This document shows positions 1 through 6,163 of a DNA stretch of 12,055 nucleotides, one piece after another. The stretch's first letter is position 1. Every line of letters starts with the position of its first letter. This stretch comes from an uncultured Eubacteriales bacterium. Lineage in GTDB: Bacteria; Bacillota; Clostridia; Lachnospirales; Lachnospiraceae. The position numbers and the translations under genes are program-made. The DNA lies in assembly GCA_949297565.1 (NCBI GenBank), contig CASFUI010000289.1:1-12055 (forward strand). The letters are read 5' to 3'. The notes beneath the pieces were generated by a model. The model did no database searches, was not told the origin of the DNA, and saw only the letters and a program-made list of their open reading frames with translations.

Positions 1-73
1 CCAAAGGCATTAAAAACACCCCGGCTGTATTTCTTATTATTTACCCATGCGGCAAATCAAACTCATATGCCGA
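1..73 (-). other. Downstream edge; possible start of the next gene
   Basis: This stretch follows the stop codon of the cohesin-like protein gene. Read on the minus strand, a GGGGTG sequence stands 6 bases before an ATG at 10-8, which opens a frame (Met-Pro-Leu) that leaves the window after three codons. This may be the start of a fourth gene in the cluster, 63 bases downstream, but three codons cannot prove it. A weak 5-bp stem (CGGCA/TGCCG) lies just after the stop codon and has no T-run, so I do not call it a terminator. Confidence 0.25.
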
Positions 74-1720
74 TTAACGGGTATTATTATCTTTGTCTTC
101 TGACAGTTCCGATATGTCAAGAAGCTCTACGGAGTCATCGGACGTTTCCGGAGATGAAGCTTCATTTTCAATCTCTGTATTTTCATATTCATCGTTTTCT
201 CCGTCCGCGAAATCCTCGTCATAATAATTTTCATCTTCAAGAGAATCCTCGTCGTCTTCAAATATATCTTCATCGTCGTCAAAGCTTCCGCCCACTAGCT
301 CTCTTGCAATTTTTCCGTTCTTTGAAGCCTTAGCCGCGCATACACACGCTGTTATTATTGAAATTACCGCTACGGCGGCCGACGCAAGGCTTATAATTTT
401 CCAGAACATGCTTCCCGAAAAGAAACCGGAATTATCTGCGTCAGCCGATACGCCCTGTGCTTCGCTCTGTGATTTTATCGTATCAGGAAAGGCAAAAAAG
501 CGCTGTATTGTATTATATTTATAGTCATAGCTGTACCAGCCTGATATTCCGTCACTGTTTATGCCGTAAAAAACGCAGTACTCATCGCTGCTTCCCTTAA
601 GCACACTGACATTAACGCCGTTTATCTGCGCTTCCTCAATTCTGTAGCCTGACGGAAGCTCCATTGAAGAGGTTACAGGAAGAATAATATAGCTGATTTG
701 CGGCTGCTGTATTTCATTATATCTGGAAAATGTCTTTGATACGCTGTCATACACATAAAATCCGGATTGCCCAGAAGATATAACTGCATCGAGATACATT
801 ATAACAACTTTGCCGGAATAGCCGACTCCCGCCTTTACCGACTGTCCGCCGTACTCATAATCCGCCTCGGAAAAGCCCGACGGAAGCGGATGCATCGCAA
901 AATCGTCAGATATTATAAATTCAGTTCCGTTCACACTGACATTTACAAGCTGTCCGCCGTCCTCTGTACTTTCTTCCGGAGTCTGGCTCTCCTCCTGCTG
1001 TGTTTCACTTTCACCTGCCGCCCTTGTCACACGGAGCGTATATGTACGCTGTTCACCGTTTTCAGCCGTCACTGTCACATATATATAGTTAGTTCCCACG
1101 CTTAAATACGTTCCCGAAACTGATACCGACGCATTATCATCATTTGCGTAAGCGCTCACGGCAAGACGCTCACAGCTGTTTTCAACCGATACCGAATATG
1201 AGGTTGTATCAGATGAAAATGAAGGGTAAAGGCTTCCCGGGCTTATCTCAAGAGATGAGAGCGAATTGTCGCCCGAATAGTTTTCCTGCGTAATTCCGGT
1301 TATCAAGCCTGAGGAGCCGTAAACCTGCATGTACTCGCCGCCAATATTGCATACCTTCGAGCCCTCGGATACGCTTAACTCCGACGAGCCGTTTTTTAAA
1401 ATTTTAACAGAAATCGAAAATGTCTTTGTACTGTAAGTGCCTGTATCTATAAGCCTTGCCGTGCCTGCGGCGCTGGTGTCAACTCCGCCTGTGATTTCAA
1501 CCATTTCAGGGTCGTAGCTCAGAATAAGCTCTGTCGCCCATATTTCTTCGCTCGACGAGATTGTGACGTCTACCGTCTTGGTCTCCCCTATCTCACCGCT
1601 CACGGAGCTGACGCTCGAGCTGACGCTTCCCGCCGCGTAAGTCTGTGCTCCATTTGAGCACAAAAGGCACACCAAAACAGACGCAAGGGCAATGCAAAAA
1701 TAGTTTAATTTTTTTTTCAT
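74..1720 (-). CDS. Membrane-anchored cohesin-like / cadherin-like domain surface protein
   Basis: The 548-residue product looks like a surface scaffold protein. Residues 1-30 form a signal peptide (MKKK, hydrophobic core, cleavage probably near TYAA). Residues 32-145 resemble a cohesin domain: repeated beta strands, a YDPEMVEI motif at 69-76, and a late glycine-rich segment. Residues 151-233 are a cadherin-like beta-sandwich domain ending in NGEQRTYTLRV. A Glu/Gln/Thr-rich linker (234-256) leads to a beta-rich domain (257-412) with a repeated aromatic pattern (GFYVYD, GWYSYD, TIQRFF). A transmembrane helix follows at about 438-463. A basic KASKNGK stretch then suggests that the C-terminus is cytoplasmic. 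The tail (480-548) has 33 Asp/Glu in 69 residues. AGGAG at 1729-1733 lies 8 bases before the ATG. The gene starts 21 bases after a dockerin-bearing hydrolase, its natural candidate partner. The cohesin call rests on pattern only. The signal peptide and membrane anchor are clear. Confidence 0.75.
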   Translation of the reverse strand: MKKKLNYFCIALASVLVCLLCSNGAQTYAAGSVSSSVSSVSGEIGETKTVDVTISSSEEIWATELILSYDPEMVEITGGVDTSAAGTARLIDTGTYSTKTFSISVKILKNGSSELSVSEGSKVCNIGGEYMQVYGSSGLITGITQENYSGDNSLSSLEISPGSLYPSFSSDTTSYSVSVENSCERLAVSAYANDDNASVSVSGTYLSVGTNYIYVTVTAENGEQRTYTLRVTRAAGESETQQEESQTPEESTEDGGQLVNVSVNGTEFIISDDFAMHPLPSGFSEADYEYGGQSVKAGVGYSGKVVIMYLDAVISSGQSGFYVYDSVSKTFSRYNEIQQPQISYIILPVTSSMELPSGYRIEEAQINGVNVSVLKGSSDEYCVFYGINSDGISGWYSYDYKYNTIQRFFAFPDTIKSQSEAQGVSADADNSGFFSGSMFWKIISLASAAVAVISIITACVCAAKASKNGKIARELVGGSFDDDEDIFEDDEDSLEDENYYDEDFADGENDEYENTEIENEASSPETSDDSVELLDISELSEDKDNNTR

Positions 1721-1728
1721 TATTCAGT

Positions 1729-1733
1729 CTCCT
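1729..1733 (-). promoter_or_regulatory. Ribosome binding site of the cohesin-like protein gene
   Basis: AGGAG stands 8 bases before the ATG at 1720-1718, inside the 21-base gap after the dockerin-protein stop codon. It supports this start. There is no room for a separate promoter in the gap, so the two genes are probably on one transcript. Confidence 0.8.
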
Positions 1734-1741
1734 AATTGAAT

Positions 1742-3859
1742 TTAATCCTGCTTTATTAATTTGCGTCCTAAAAGCTGATTTTTCACGGAAACAATATCCG
1801 CCAAATCAACTTCACCGCTTCTGTTGGCGTCAGCCGCCTCCAGATATGCCCCCTCAAGCTTTGAACTTCCAAGCAAGTGTCTCTTTATGTAAACTATTTC
1901 AACCAAATCCACGCTTCCATTGCCGTCAATATCCCCATACACGACAAACGTATATCCGGCAATTTCCTTTCCTGACGAATCGGTTATCACAAGACGGTCC
2001 CCGGTTGCAATTATATCACTGCCGTTTTTGAGCCCGCCGTTTTTATTATAAACCGCGCTTGTTGCTCCGCCTGATATATTTACGGAATTTAAGACCGTTG
2101 AAATATTGTCGCCGACTGTTATTCCCGAGATAAATCCGCGCTCTTCATCCAGCTTGTAATCCGTACTGAACGAAGGAGTTTCAGGATTATCCGGATTTTC
2201 AGGTGTTTCCGGTGTATCCGGCTCCTTTGGAGGCTCAGCTTCCTTTCTGACAACATTTATATAATACTTTCTCTGTGAGCCGTTCTGCGCAGTCACCGTA
2301 ACTTCTATGTTATTGCCGCCGACATCAAGACTGTGCGCACCCGTGCCATCTATATCTGCCGAGCCTGATATTGCTGACGCATTTATCGTCACACTGTCTA
2401 CACTGTTCTCGACAATAAGACTGTATTCTGTTGTATATCTGCTGAAGGTAGGCGTAAGTTTAAAATTATCCACGCTTAAATCAGACAGCAGATTGTTAGG
2501 GTCTCCGTCGCCGTCAGGCAGCGGACAAGCCTCCTGTGGCATATTGTTATATACAGGTATAGTAAACACAAGTCCGGTATTCTGCTTAGTGTAAGAAGAA
2601 TATGCCTCTGATGCATTAGATGCCTCGCTTCTAGGAGCAAGAACATTTGTCATATACTGATGCCAGTAAGGCGAATCAGAAACAACATCAAACTTCTCAT
2701 AATAAATCGTATTCTGTCCGCGGTCGATATAGCCGCTGCCGATTATTCCCGCTCCTCCGATTATAGACTTCATTCGAGTATTCCACGGGCGAAGCGTCGA
2801 CGCGTCTTCTCTGCTCGCGTAAATCATTCCGTTAGTAACGGCGCTGTTGCCTCCGCTCATTGCCGCGCCCTGATTGTAATAATTATAAAAGCCGTTGTAG
2901 CCCGGCACAGTTCCCGAAATACTTCCGCCGTAGCCGGATGAGCCCTGCTCCTGTATAATTCTTGTGGCAAGATGATAAGGGCTAACCCCCGATTCTCTTC
3001 CCGCGAGCATCAGCGCCGACGAATATGTATGGCTCTCTCCGTTGTAGGATAAATCATGATCAGAATTTTCCATAAATGTTCCAGCAATTATCTGATTAAG
3101 CCCTTCTTCAGTCTGAAGAGATGCGTTGTATGCAAGGCTCTCAAACATAAATATGTAAGGCTCAGTCAGGAAATTTCTCGGGTCAAGAGCATACTCCAAA
3201 AGCTCCTCAGACGCCTGTACCCAGCCGCCGCTGTCTAGCTCTATCCAGCTTCCGGTGTTCCAGTCATAACATCCCGGCTCAATCGACTTCCACGAGCTCT
3301 TTGCGCTTGCATAAATCAGACTCCGCCCCAGCACGCTCTCATTTTCAACGACCTCATTCCAGTCCTTATTTACATAGTCAGCCACAAAAACCCACTTTGG
3401 GTACTGTGCATGGAGCTGCCTTAAAGCGTCCTTATAAGATTCAGGAAAGCCCTGCTCGTCAAGATACGCCTCAAAATCGGCGTCCTCCGAATAAGACACG
3501 TCCTTTGTGGTAAATTCTCCGCTTATATATCCGTATGTATATGAGCCGTTGAGATAAAATCCTATTCTGTACCAATAATATGTATCGCTTGTATACACAG
3601 TATCGTATATATCAAAAGTAAACGAATCATCCACAACTGTTATTATATTATCGCCCGTTGAGGTGTCCGGCTGCGTGCGCACACGAAGCCCGCTCACTCC
3701 GGCATTAACATGTCCCGTTGCAACAGCATTTTCCGCCTTTACCGAAACCGGCGCAAAGTACGCTCCTATCCCTGCCGCCGTAAATCCAAGCATTATCAAA
3801 AGCAAAAAGGCTGCTGTTATTCTTTTGAATGATAAAATATTTGTCTTACTTTTGTTCAT
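1742..3859 (-). CDS. Secreted glucosaminidase-like cell-wall hydrolase with SH3, cadherin-like and dockerin domains
   Basis: The 705-residue protein is probably a peptidoglycan N-acetylglucosaminidase. Residues 1-43 carry a basic start and hydrophobic segment (about 13-36), either a signal peptide or a membrane anchor. Residues 47-117 are an SH3-like domain (GLRVRTQPDTS). Residues 140-410 match the clostridial glucosaminidase layout: PKWVF (154-158), DPRNF (226-230), SGVSPYHLATRIIQEQG (290-306) and FYNYYNQGA (324-332). E304 is the likely catalytic acid by analogy. Residues 457-538 form a cadherin-like beta-sandwich, followed by a Pro/Glu-rich linker (540-563). Residues 642-697 form a dockerin with two full calcium loops: D643, D645, N647, D651, E654 and D677, N679, S681, D685, D688. 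The gene begins 9 bases after prfC and is followed 21 bases later by a cohesin-like membrane protein. Domain order is clear. The exact bond cleaved is inferred from the family. Confidence 0.85.
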   Translation of the reverse strand: MNKSKTNILSFKRITAAFLLLIMLGFTAAGIGAYFAPVSVKAENAVATGHVNAGVSGLRVRTQPDTSTGDNIITVVDDSFTFDIYDTVYTSDTYYWYRIGFYLNGSYTYGYISGEFTTKDVSYSEDADFEAYLDEQGFPESYKDALRQLHAQYPKWVFVADYVNKDWNEVVENESVLGRSLIYASAKSSWKSIEPGCYDWNTGSWIELDSGGWVQASEELLEYALDPRNFLTEPYIFMFESLAYNASLQTEEGLNQIIAGTFMENSDHDLSYNGESHTYSSALMLAGRESGVSPYHLATRIIQEQGSSGYGGSISGTVPGYNGFYNYYNQGAAMSGGNSAVTNGMIYASREDASTLRPWNTRMKSIIGGAGIIGSGYIDRGQNTIYYEKFDVVSDSPYWHQYMTNVLAPRSEASNASEAYSSYTKQNTGLVFTIPVYNNMPQEACPLPDGDGDPNNLLSDLSVDNFKLTPTFSRYTTEYSLIVENSVDSVTINASAISGSADIDGTGAHSLDVGGNNIEVTVTAQNGSQRKYYINVVRKEAEPPKEPDTPETPENPDNPETPSFSTDYKLDEERGFISGITVGDNISTVLNSVNISGGATSAVYNKNGGLKNGSDIIATGDRLVITDSSGKEIAGYTFVVYGDIDGNGSVDLVEIVYIKRHLLGSSKLEGAYLEAADANRSGEVDLADIVSVKNQLLGRKLIKQD

Positions 3860-3863
3860 TAAA

Positions 3864-3870
3864 TCACCCT
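3864..3870 (-). promoter_or_regulatory. Ribosome binding site overlapping the prfC stop codon
   Basis: AGGGTGA on the minus strand lies 4 bases before the ATG at 3859-3857. Its first two bases are the last two bases of the prfC TAG stop (3871-3869). A ribosome ending prfC would sit on this site, so translation of the hydrolase is probably coupled to termination of prfC. This also fixes the start codon of the hydrolase. Confidence 0.8.
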
Positions 3871-5464
3871 AACTGTTCTTTCCAAATTCTGAGAGCTTAA
3901 GTCCCTCATTTCGCTCCAACACCATATTAACACTCCAGCTGTTTATAAACAACAGCAGAGGATTATCTTTTAAGTCTTTTATTTTCTTCATATCAGACGT
4001 CCCGACAATTCTGTTCACATCAATCTCGCCCGGATTTTCTATCCAGCGGATATGCTCATAAGGAAGCGGCTCGAGCTTAATATCGACATTATACTCATTC
4101 TTGAGACGGTACTCGAGCACCTCAAACTGCAGAACTCCCACAACTCCTACAATTATCTCTTCCATTCCCGTGTTGAACTCCTGGAAAATCTGAATTGCCC
4201 CCTCCTGCGCAATCTGGCTGATGCCCTTTACAAACTGCTTGCGCTTCATTGTATCTATCTGGCGCACTCTCGCAAAATGCTCAGGCGCAAACGTAGGTAT
4301 TCCCTCATACGCAAACTTCTCATTTGAAACGCATATGGTATCTCCGATAGAAAAAATACCCGGGTCAAACACACCTATAATATCTCCCGCATATGCCTCC
4401 TCGACTATATGGCGCTCCTGCGCCATCATCTGCTGAGGCTGGGACAGCCTTATTTTCTTTCCGCCCTGAACATGATTTGCCTCCATTCCGGCGGTAAACT
4501 TTCCGGAACATATTCTCATAAAGGCAATTCTGTCTCTGTGCGCCTTATTCATATTAGCCTGAATTTTAAATACAAACGCCGAAAAATCCTCCTCTACAGG
4601 GTCAATAATTCCGATTGACGAATTTCTCGGAAGAGGCGGCGTTGTCATTTTCAGGAAATGAGAAAGAAATGTCTCAACGCCGAAGTTTGTCAGAGCCGAG
4701 CCGAAAAATACCGGCGTCAGATCTCCCGCCTGAACTTTCTGTAAATCAAATTCAGCGCTGGCGCCGTCAAGCAGCTCCACGTCCTCGTTCAATTTATCGA
4801 AAAAGCCCTGACCTATCTCGTTAATCAGCGCGCTGTCATCTATGCTTATATTTTTGGTATCAACCTCCTTCTGACCGTTCATCGCAGCCTTGAAGAGCGA
4901 CACCTCCCTCTCGTTTCTGTCATATACGCCCTTAAATTCTTTTCCGCAGCCTATCGGCCAGTTCACGGGGCATGTGCTTATACCGAGAACATTTTCTATT
5001 TCATCGAGAAGCTCAAACGGGTCGTTTGCCTCCCTGTCCATTTTATTGATGAATGTAAATATAGGAATATGGCGCATAACGCATACCTTGAAAAGCTTTA
5101 TCGTCTGCTTCTCCACACCCTTTGAAGCATCTATCACCATGACTGCGGAGTCCGCCGCCATTAGCGTACGGTATGTGTCCTCTGAGAAATCTTCATGTCC
5201 CGGAGTGTCAAGAATATTTATGCAATACCCTCCGTAGTTAAACTGAAGCACTGAGGACGTAACTGAAATTCCTCTTTCCTTTTCAATCTCCATCCAGTCT
5301 GACACCGCATGTTTGGCTGTTTTTTTGCCCTTAACCGAACCCGCGAGGTTAATCGCGCCGCCATACAGGAGAAACTTTTCCGTGAGAGTTGTCTTTCCCG
5401 CATCTGGGTGAGATATAATCGCAAATGTTCGTCTTTTTTCTATTTCACTTTTTATATCAGGCAT
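3869..5464 (-). CDS. prfC: Peptide chain release factor 3 (RF3)
   Basis: RF3 is a cytoplasmic translational GTPase that recycles RF1 and RF2 from the ribosome after stop-codon hydrolysis. The 531-residue product is close to the usual length (about 530). The GTPase motifs are complete: G1 SHPDAGKTT (18-26), G2 around GISVTSS (65-71), G3 DTPGHED (86-92) and G4 NKMD (140-143). The C-terminal part keeps family blocks such as FFGSALTNFGVETFL and the late VGVVGVLQFEVLEYRL segment. A TTG at 5506 would add 14 residues. I prefer the ATG at 5464-5462 because typical RF3 proteins begin just before EIEKRRTFAIISHPDAGKTT, the ATG has GAGGA about 10 bases upstream, and the longer start lies in a hairpin. 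The gene heads a tight cluster with two surface-protein genes, an odd partnership for a translation factor. Confidence 0.95.
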   Translation of the reverse strand: MPDIKSEIEKRRTFAIISHPDAGKTTLTEKFLLYGGAINLAGSVKGKKTAKHAVSDWMEIEKERGISVTSSVLQFNYGGYCINILDTPGHEDFSEDTYRTLMAADSAVMVIDASKGVEKQTIKLFKVCVMRHIPIFTFINKMDREANDPFELLDEIENVLGISTCPVNWPIGCGKEFKGVYDRNEREVSLFKAAMNGQKEVDTKNISIDDSALINEIGQGFFDKLNEDVELLDGASAEFDLQKVQAGDLTPVFFGSALTNFGVETFLSHFLKMTTPPLPRNSSIGIIDPVEEDFSAFVFKIQANMNKAHRDRIAFMRICSGKFTAGMEANHVQGGKKIRLSQPQQMMAQERHIVEEAYAGDIIGVFDPGIFSIGDTICVSNEKFAYEGIPTFAPEHFARVRQIDTMKRKQFVKGISQIAQEGAIQIFQEFNTGMEEIIVGVVGVLQFEVLEYRLKNEYNVDIKLEPLPYEHIRWIENPGEIDVNRIVGTSDMKKIKDLKDNPLLLFINSWSVNMVLERNEGLKLSEFGKNS

Positions 5465-5474
5465 CTGTCCTTTT

Positions 5475-5479
5475 TCCTC
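5475..5479 (-). promoter_or_regulatory. Ribosome binding site choosing the prfC start
   Basis: GAGGA lies 10 bases before the ATG at 5464, and a second AGGA lies 3 bases before it (5468-5471). The alternative TTG at 5506 sits at the foot of a strong hairpin and is less likely to be used. The exact SD pairing is uncertain because of the two AGGA copies. Confidence 0.6.
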
Positions 5480-5504
5480 GCTATCTGCTACAAAATAATT
5501 GAAC

Positions 5505-5528
5505 AAAGAGTTCGCAAGCGAACTCTTT
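5505..5528. repeat. Hairpin A: perfect 11-bp inverted repeat before prfC
   Basis: The arms AAAGAGTTCGC and GCGAACTCTTT pair perfectly over 11 bp around a 2-base centre (AA). It sits 40 bases upstream of the preferred prfC start and directly abuts the next hairpin. On the minus strand it is followed by GTTC rather than a T-run, so it is not a good terminator for that direction. Confidence 0.85.
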
Positions 5529-5576
5529 CGCGAGGCGCGGATTCGTAAAAATAATTACCTATCCGCGCCTCTGCGA
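5528..5576. repeat. Hairpin B: GC-rich 15-bp stem with one bulge
   Basis: GAGGCGCGGAT (5532-5542) pairs perfectly with ATCCGCGCCTC (5561-5571). Past a bulged T at 5572 the stem continues for 4 bp (TCGC 5528-5531 with GCGA 5573-5576). The 18-base loop is AT-rich and can pair further inside (GTAA 5545-5548 with TTAC 5555-5558). The GC-rich stem differs sharply from its AT-rich surroundings. Confidence 0.85.
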
Positions 5577-5589
5577 TCCTGCGGAGCAT

Positions 5590-5633
5590 TTTTATTCTAT
5601 AGGAAGTTCAGAGAACTTTCCTATAGAATAAAA
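5590..5633. repeat. Hairpin C: AT-rich 20-bp stem with one bulge
   Basis: The left arm (5590-5609) begins TTTTATTCTATAGG, and the right arm (5613-5633) ends CCTATAGAATAAAA. They pair over 20 bp with a single bulged T in the right arm and a 3-base centre (AGA). The right end meets the terminator-like hairpin of the small upstream gene. Both ends carry A/T runs, so it could act as a weak terminator in either direction. Its near-perfect symmetry also fits a mobile palindromic repeat or a protein site. Confidence 0.85.
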
Positions 5634-5660
5634 GCCTATGATGCCGCTGCATCACAGGCT
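5629..5660 (-). terminator. Probable Rho-independent terminator of the 85-residue protein gene
   Basis: On the minus strand, AGCCT (5660-5656) pairs with AGGCT (5637-5633), and after one mismatch a second block of 6 bp (TGATGC/GCATCA) closes a 4-base AGCG loop. TTTTATT follows at once. This lies about 70 bases after the stop codon of the small gene, the expected place. The T-run is short, so termination may be partial and allow read-through into prfC. Confidence 0.6.
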
Positions 5661-5716
5661 CACTCAAGTAATATGCGTGGCATGCAGTATCTCTTTTTCA
5701 TATCTGCTCCGCACAT

Positions 5717-5744
5717 ATTATATTCCCTGCCTACTGTCTGTTCA
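5717..5744 (-). promoter_or_regulatory. prfC: Candidate promoter of the prfC cluster
   Basis: A perfect TATAAT (-10, 5722-5717) stands 16 bases after TGAACA (5744-5739), a 4-of-6 match to the -35 consensus. It overlaps the last codons of the small gene. If used, transcription starts near 5710 and gives a leader of about 245 bases that carries all the hairpins before prfC. The -35 is weak and AT-rich DNA often gives chance -10 boxes. Confidence 0.4.
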
Positions 5745-5988
5745 GGGCAAATTTATATGAAACCTCTGACTTATCATCAATCTTTCTGAATACATTGACA
5801 ACTGTGTTCATCACTTCCGGGAAATCATCCTCATCAGCCTCAATGCTCACTATCTGTCCGTCGTCTTTAATCTCGACAGACTTTGCAGCCGTCTCATCCA
5901 AAATTGTCTTTTTTGTCTCCTCAATCCTCTGCTCATCTGTAAGCATCTTGCTCCTGCTCTTATACTTAACACTATAAGTTCTAACCAT
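5731..5988 (-). CDS. Small protein of unknown function (85 residues)
   Basis: I do not recognise this family. The product is soluble-looking, charged, free of cysteine and of any membrane segment. The N-terminus is basic (MVRTYSVKYKSRSK). A predicted helix rich in Glu and Lys follows (about 17-35), then a likely strand-turn-strand (SVEIKDDGQIVSIEA), a helix (DFPEVMNTVVNVFRKI) and a last strand (SEVSYKFAL). The order suggests a small alpha/beta fold. It is probably a real gene: GGAGG lies 10 bases before the ATG, a strong promoter lies about 90 bases upstream and a terminator-like hairpin lies downstream. It stands alone between addA and prfC. Its own promoter suggests that it is expressed apart from both neighbours. 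No function can be given. Confidence 0.75.
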   Translation of the reverse strand: MVRTYSVKYKSRSKMLTDEQRIEETKKTILDETAAKSVEIKDDGQIVSIEADEDDFPEVMNTVVNVFRKIDDKSEVSYKFALNRQ

Positions 5989-6080
5989 GATATTAATTCC
6001 TCCGTATCAATATTTTATAAACTATATTCCCGTTGCCACCGGCGTGGTATTTAATTTAATCACACACGAATACATGGTGT

Positions 6081-6109
6081 ATTATAGCGTAATATCGGCG
6101 CTGCGGCAA
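6081..6109 (-). promoter_or_regulatory. Sigma-A-type promoter of the 85-residue protein gene
   Basis: TTGCCG (-35, 6109-6104) and a perfect TATAAT (-10, 6086-6081) are separated by the ideal 17 bases. Transcription would start near 6074, giving an untranslated leader of about 85 bases before the ATG at 5988. It lies in the 175-base gap after addA, just where a promoter is needed. Confidence 0.7.
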
Positions 6110-6133
6110 CCGTTATTTGATTTTATGCATGGC

Positions 6134-6149
6134 AAATATTACAATATTT
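6134..6149. repeat. AT-rich 7-bp inverted repeat after addA
   Basis: AAATATT and AATATTT face each other across AC, 15 bases past the addA stop codon and 25 bases upstream of the small-gene -35 box. No T-run follows on the minus strand, so it is a poor terminator. It could be an operator or a chance AT-rich palindrome. Confidence 0.4.
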
Positions 6150-6163
6150 CAACTGTTTGTATT

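Noticed and set aside
46..76. A CGGCA/TGCCG hairpin right after the last stop codon as a terminator.
   Set aside because: Only 5 bp with a 13-base loop and no T-run behind it.
74..3859. A classical cellulosome gene cluster.
   Set aside because: There is one cohesin-like domain and one dockerin, no carbohydrate-binding module and no plant-polysaccharide enzyme. The enzyme domain is of the cell-wall type.
5464..5506. A longer prfC reading frame starting at TTG 5506, adding 14 residues.
   Set aside because: The TTG lies in the foot of hairpin A and typical RF3 proteins start next to the EIEKRR segment. The ATG at 5464 has better ribosome binding sequences.
767..5548. Many plus-strand open frames of 60-128 residues opposite the surface-protein genes and prfC.
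   Set aside because: They are shadows of the minus-strand genes, with unlikely composition and no start signals.
5590..5633. Likeness of hairpin C to a yeast Flp recombination target, because of shared GAACTTC and CTATAG words.
   Set aside because: The core and arm order do not match, and the rest of the element and its bacterial setting give no support. It is most likely chance likeness of AT-rich palindromes.
5499..5789. A 96-residue open frame on the plus strand covering the hairpin region.
   Set aside because: It runs through palindromes and the antisense of a real gene, has no ribosome binding site, and its product looks like no protein.
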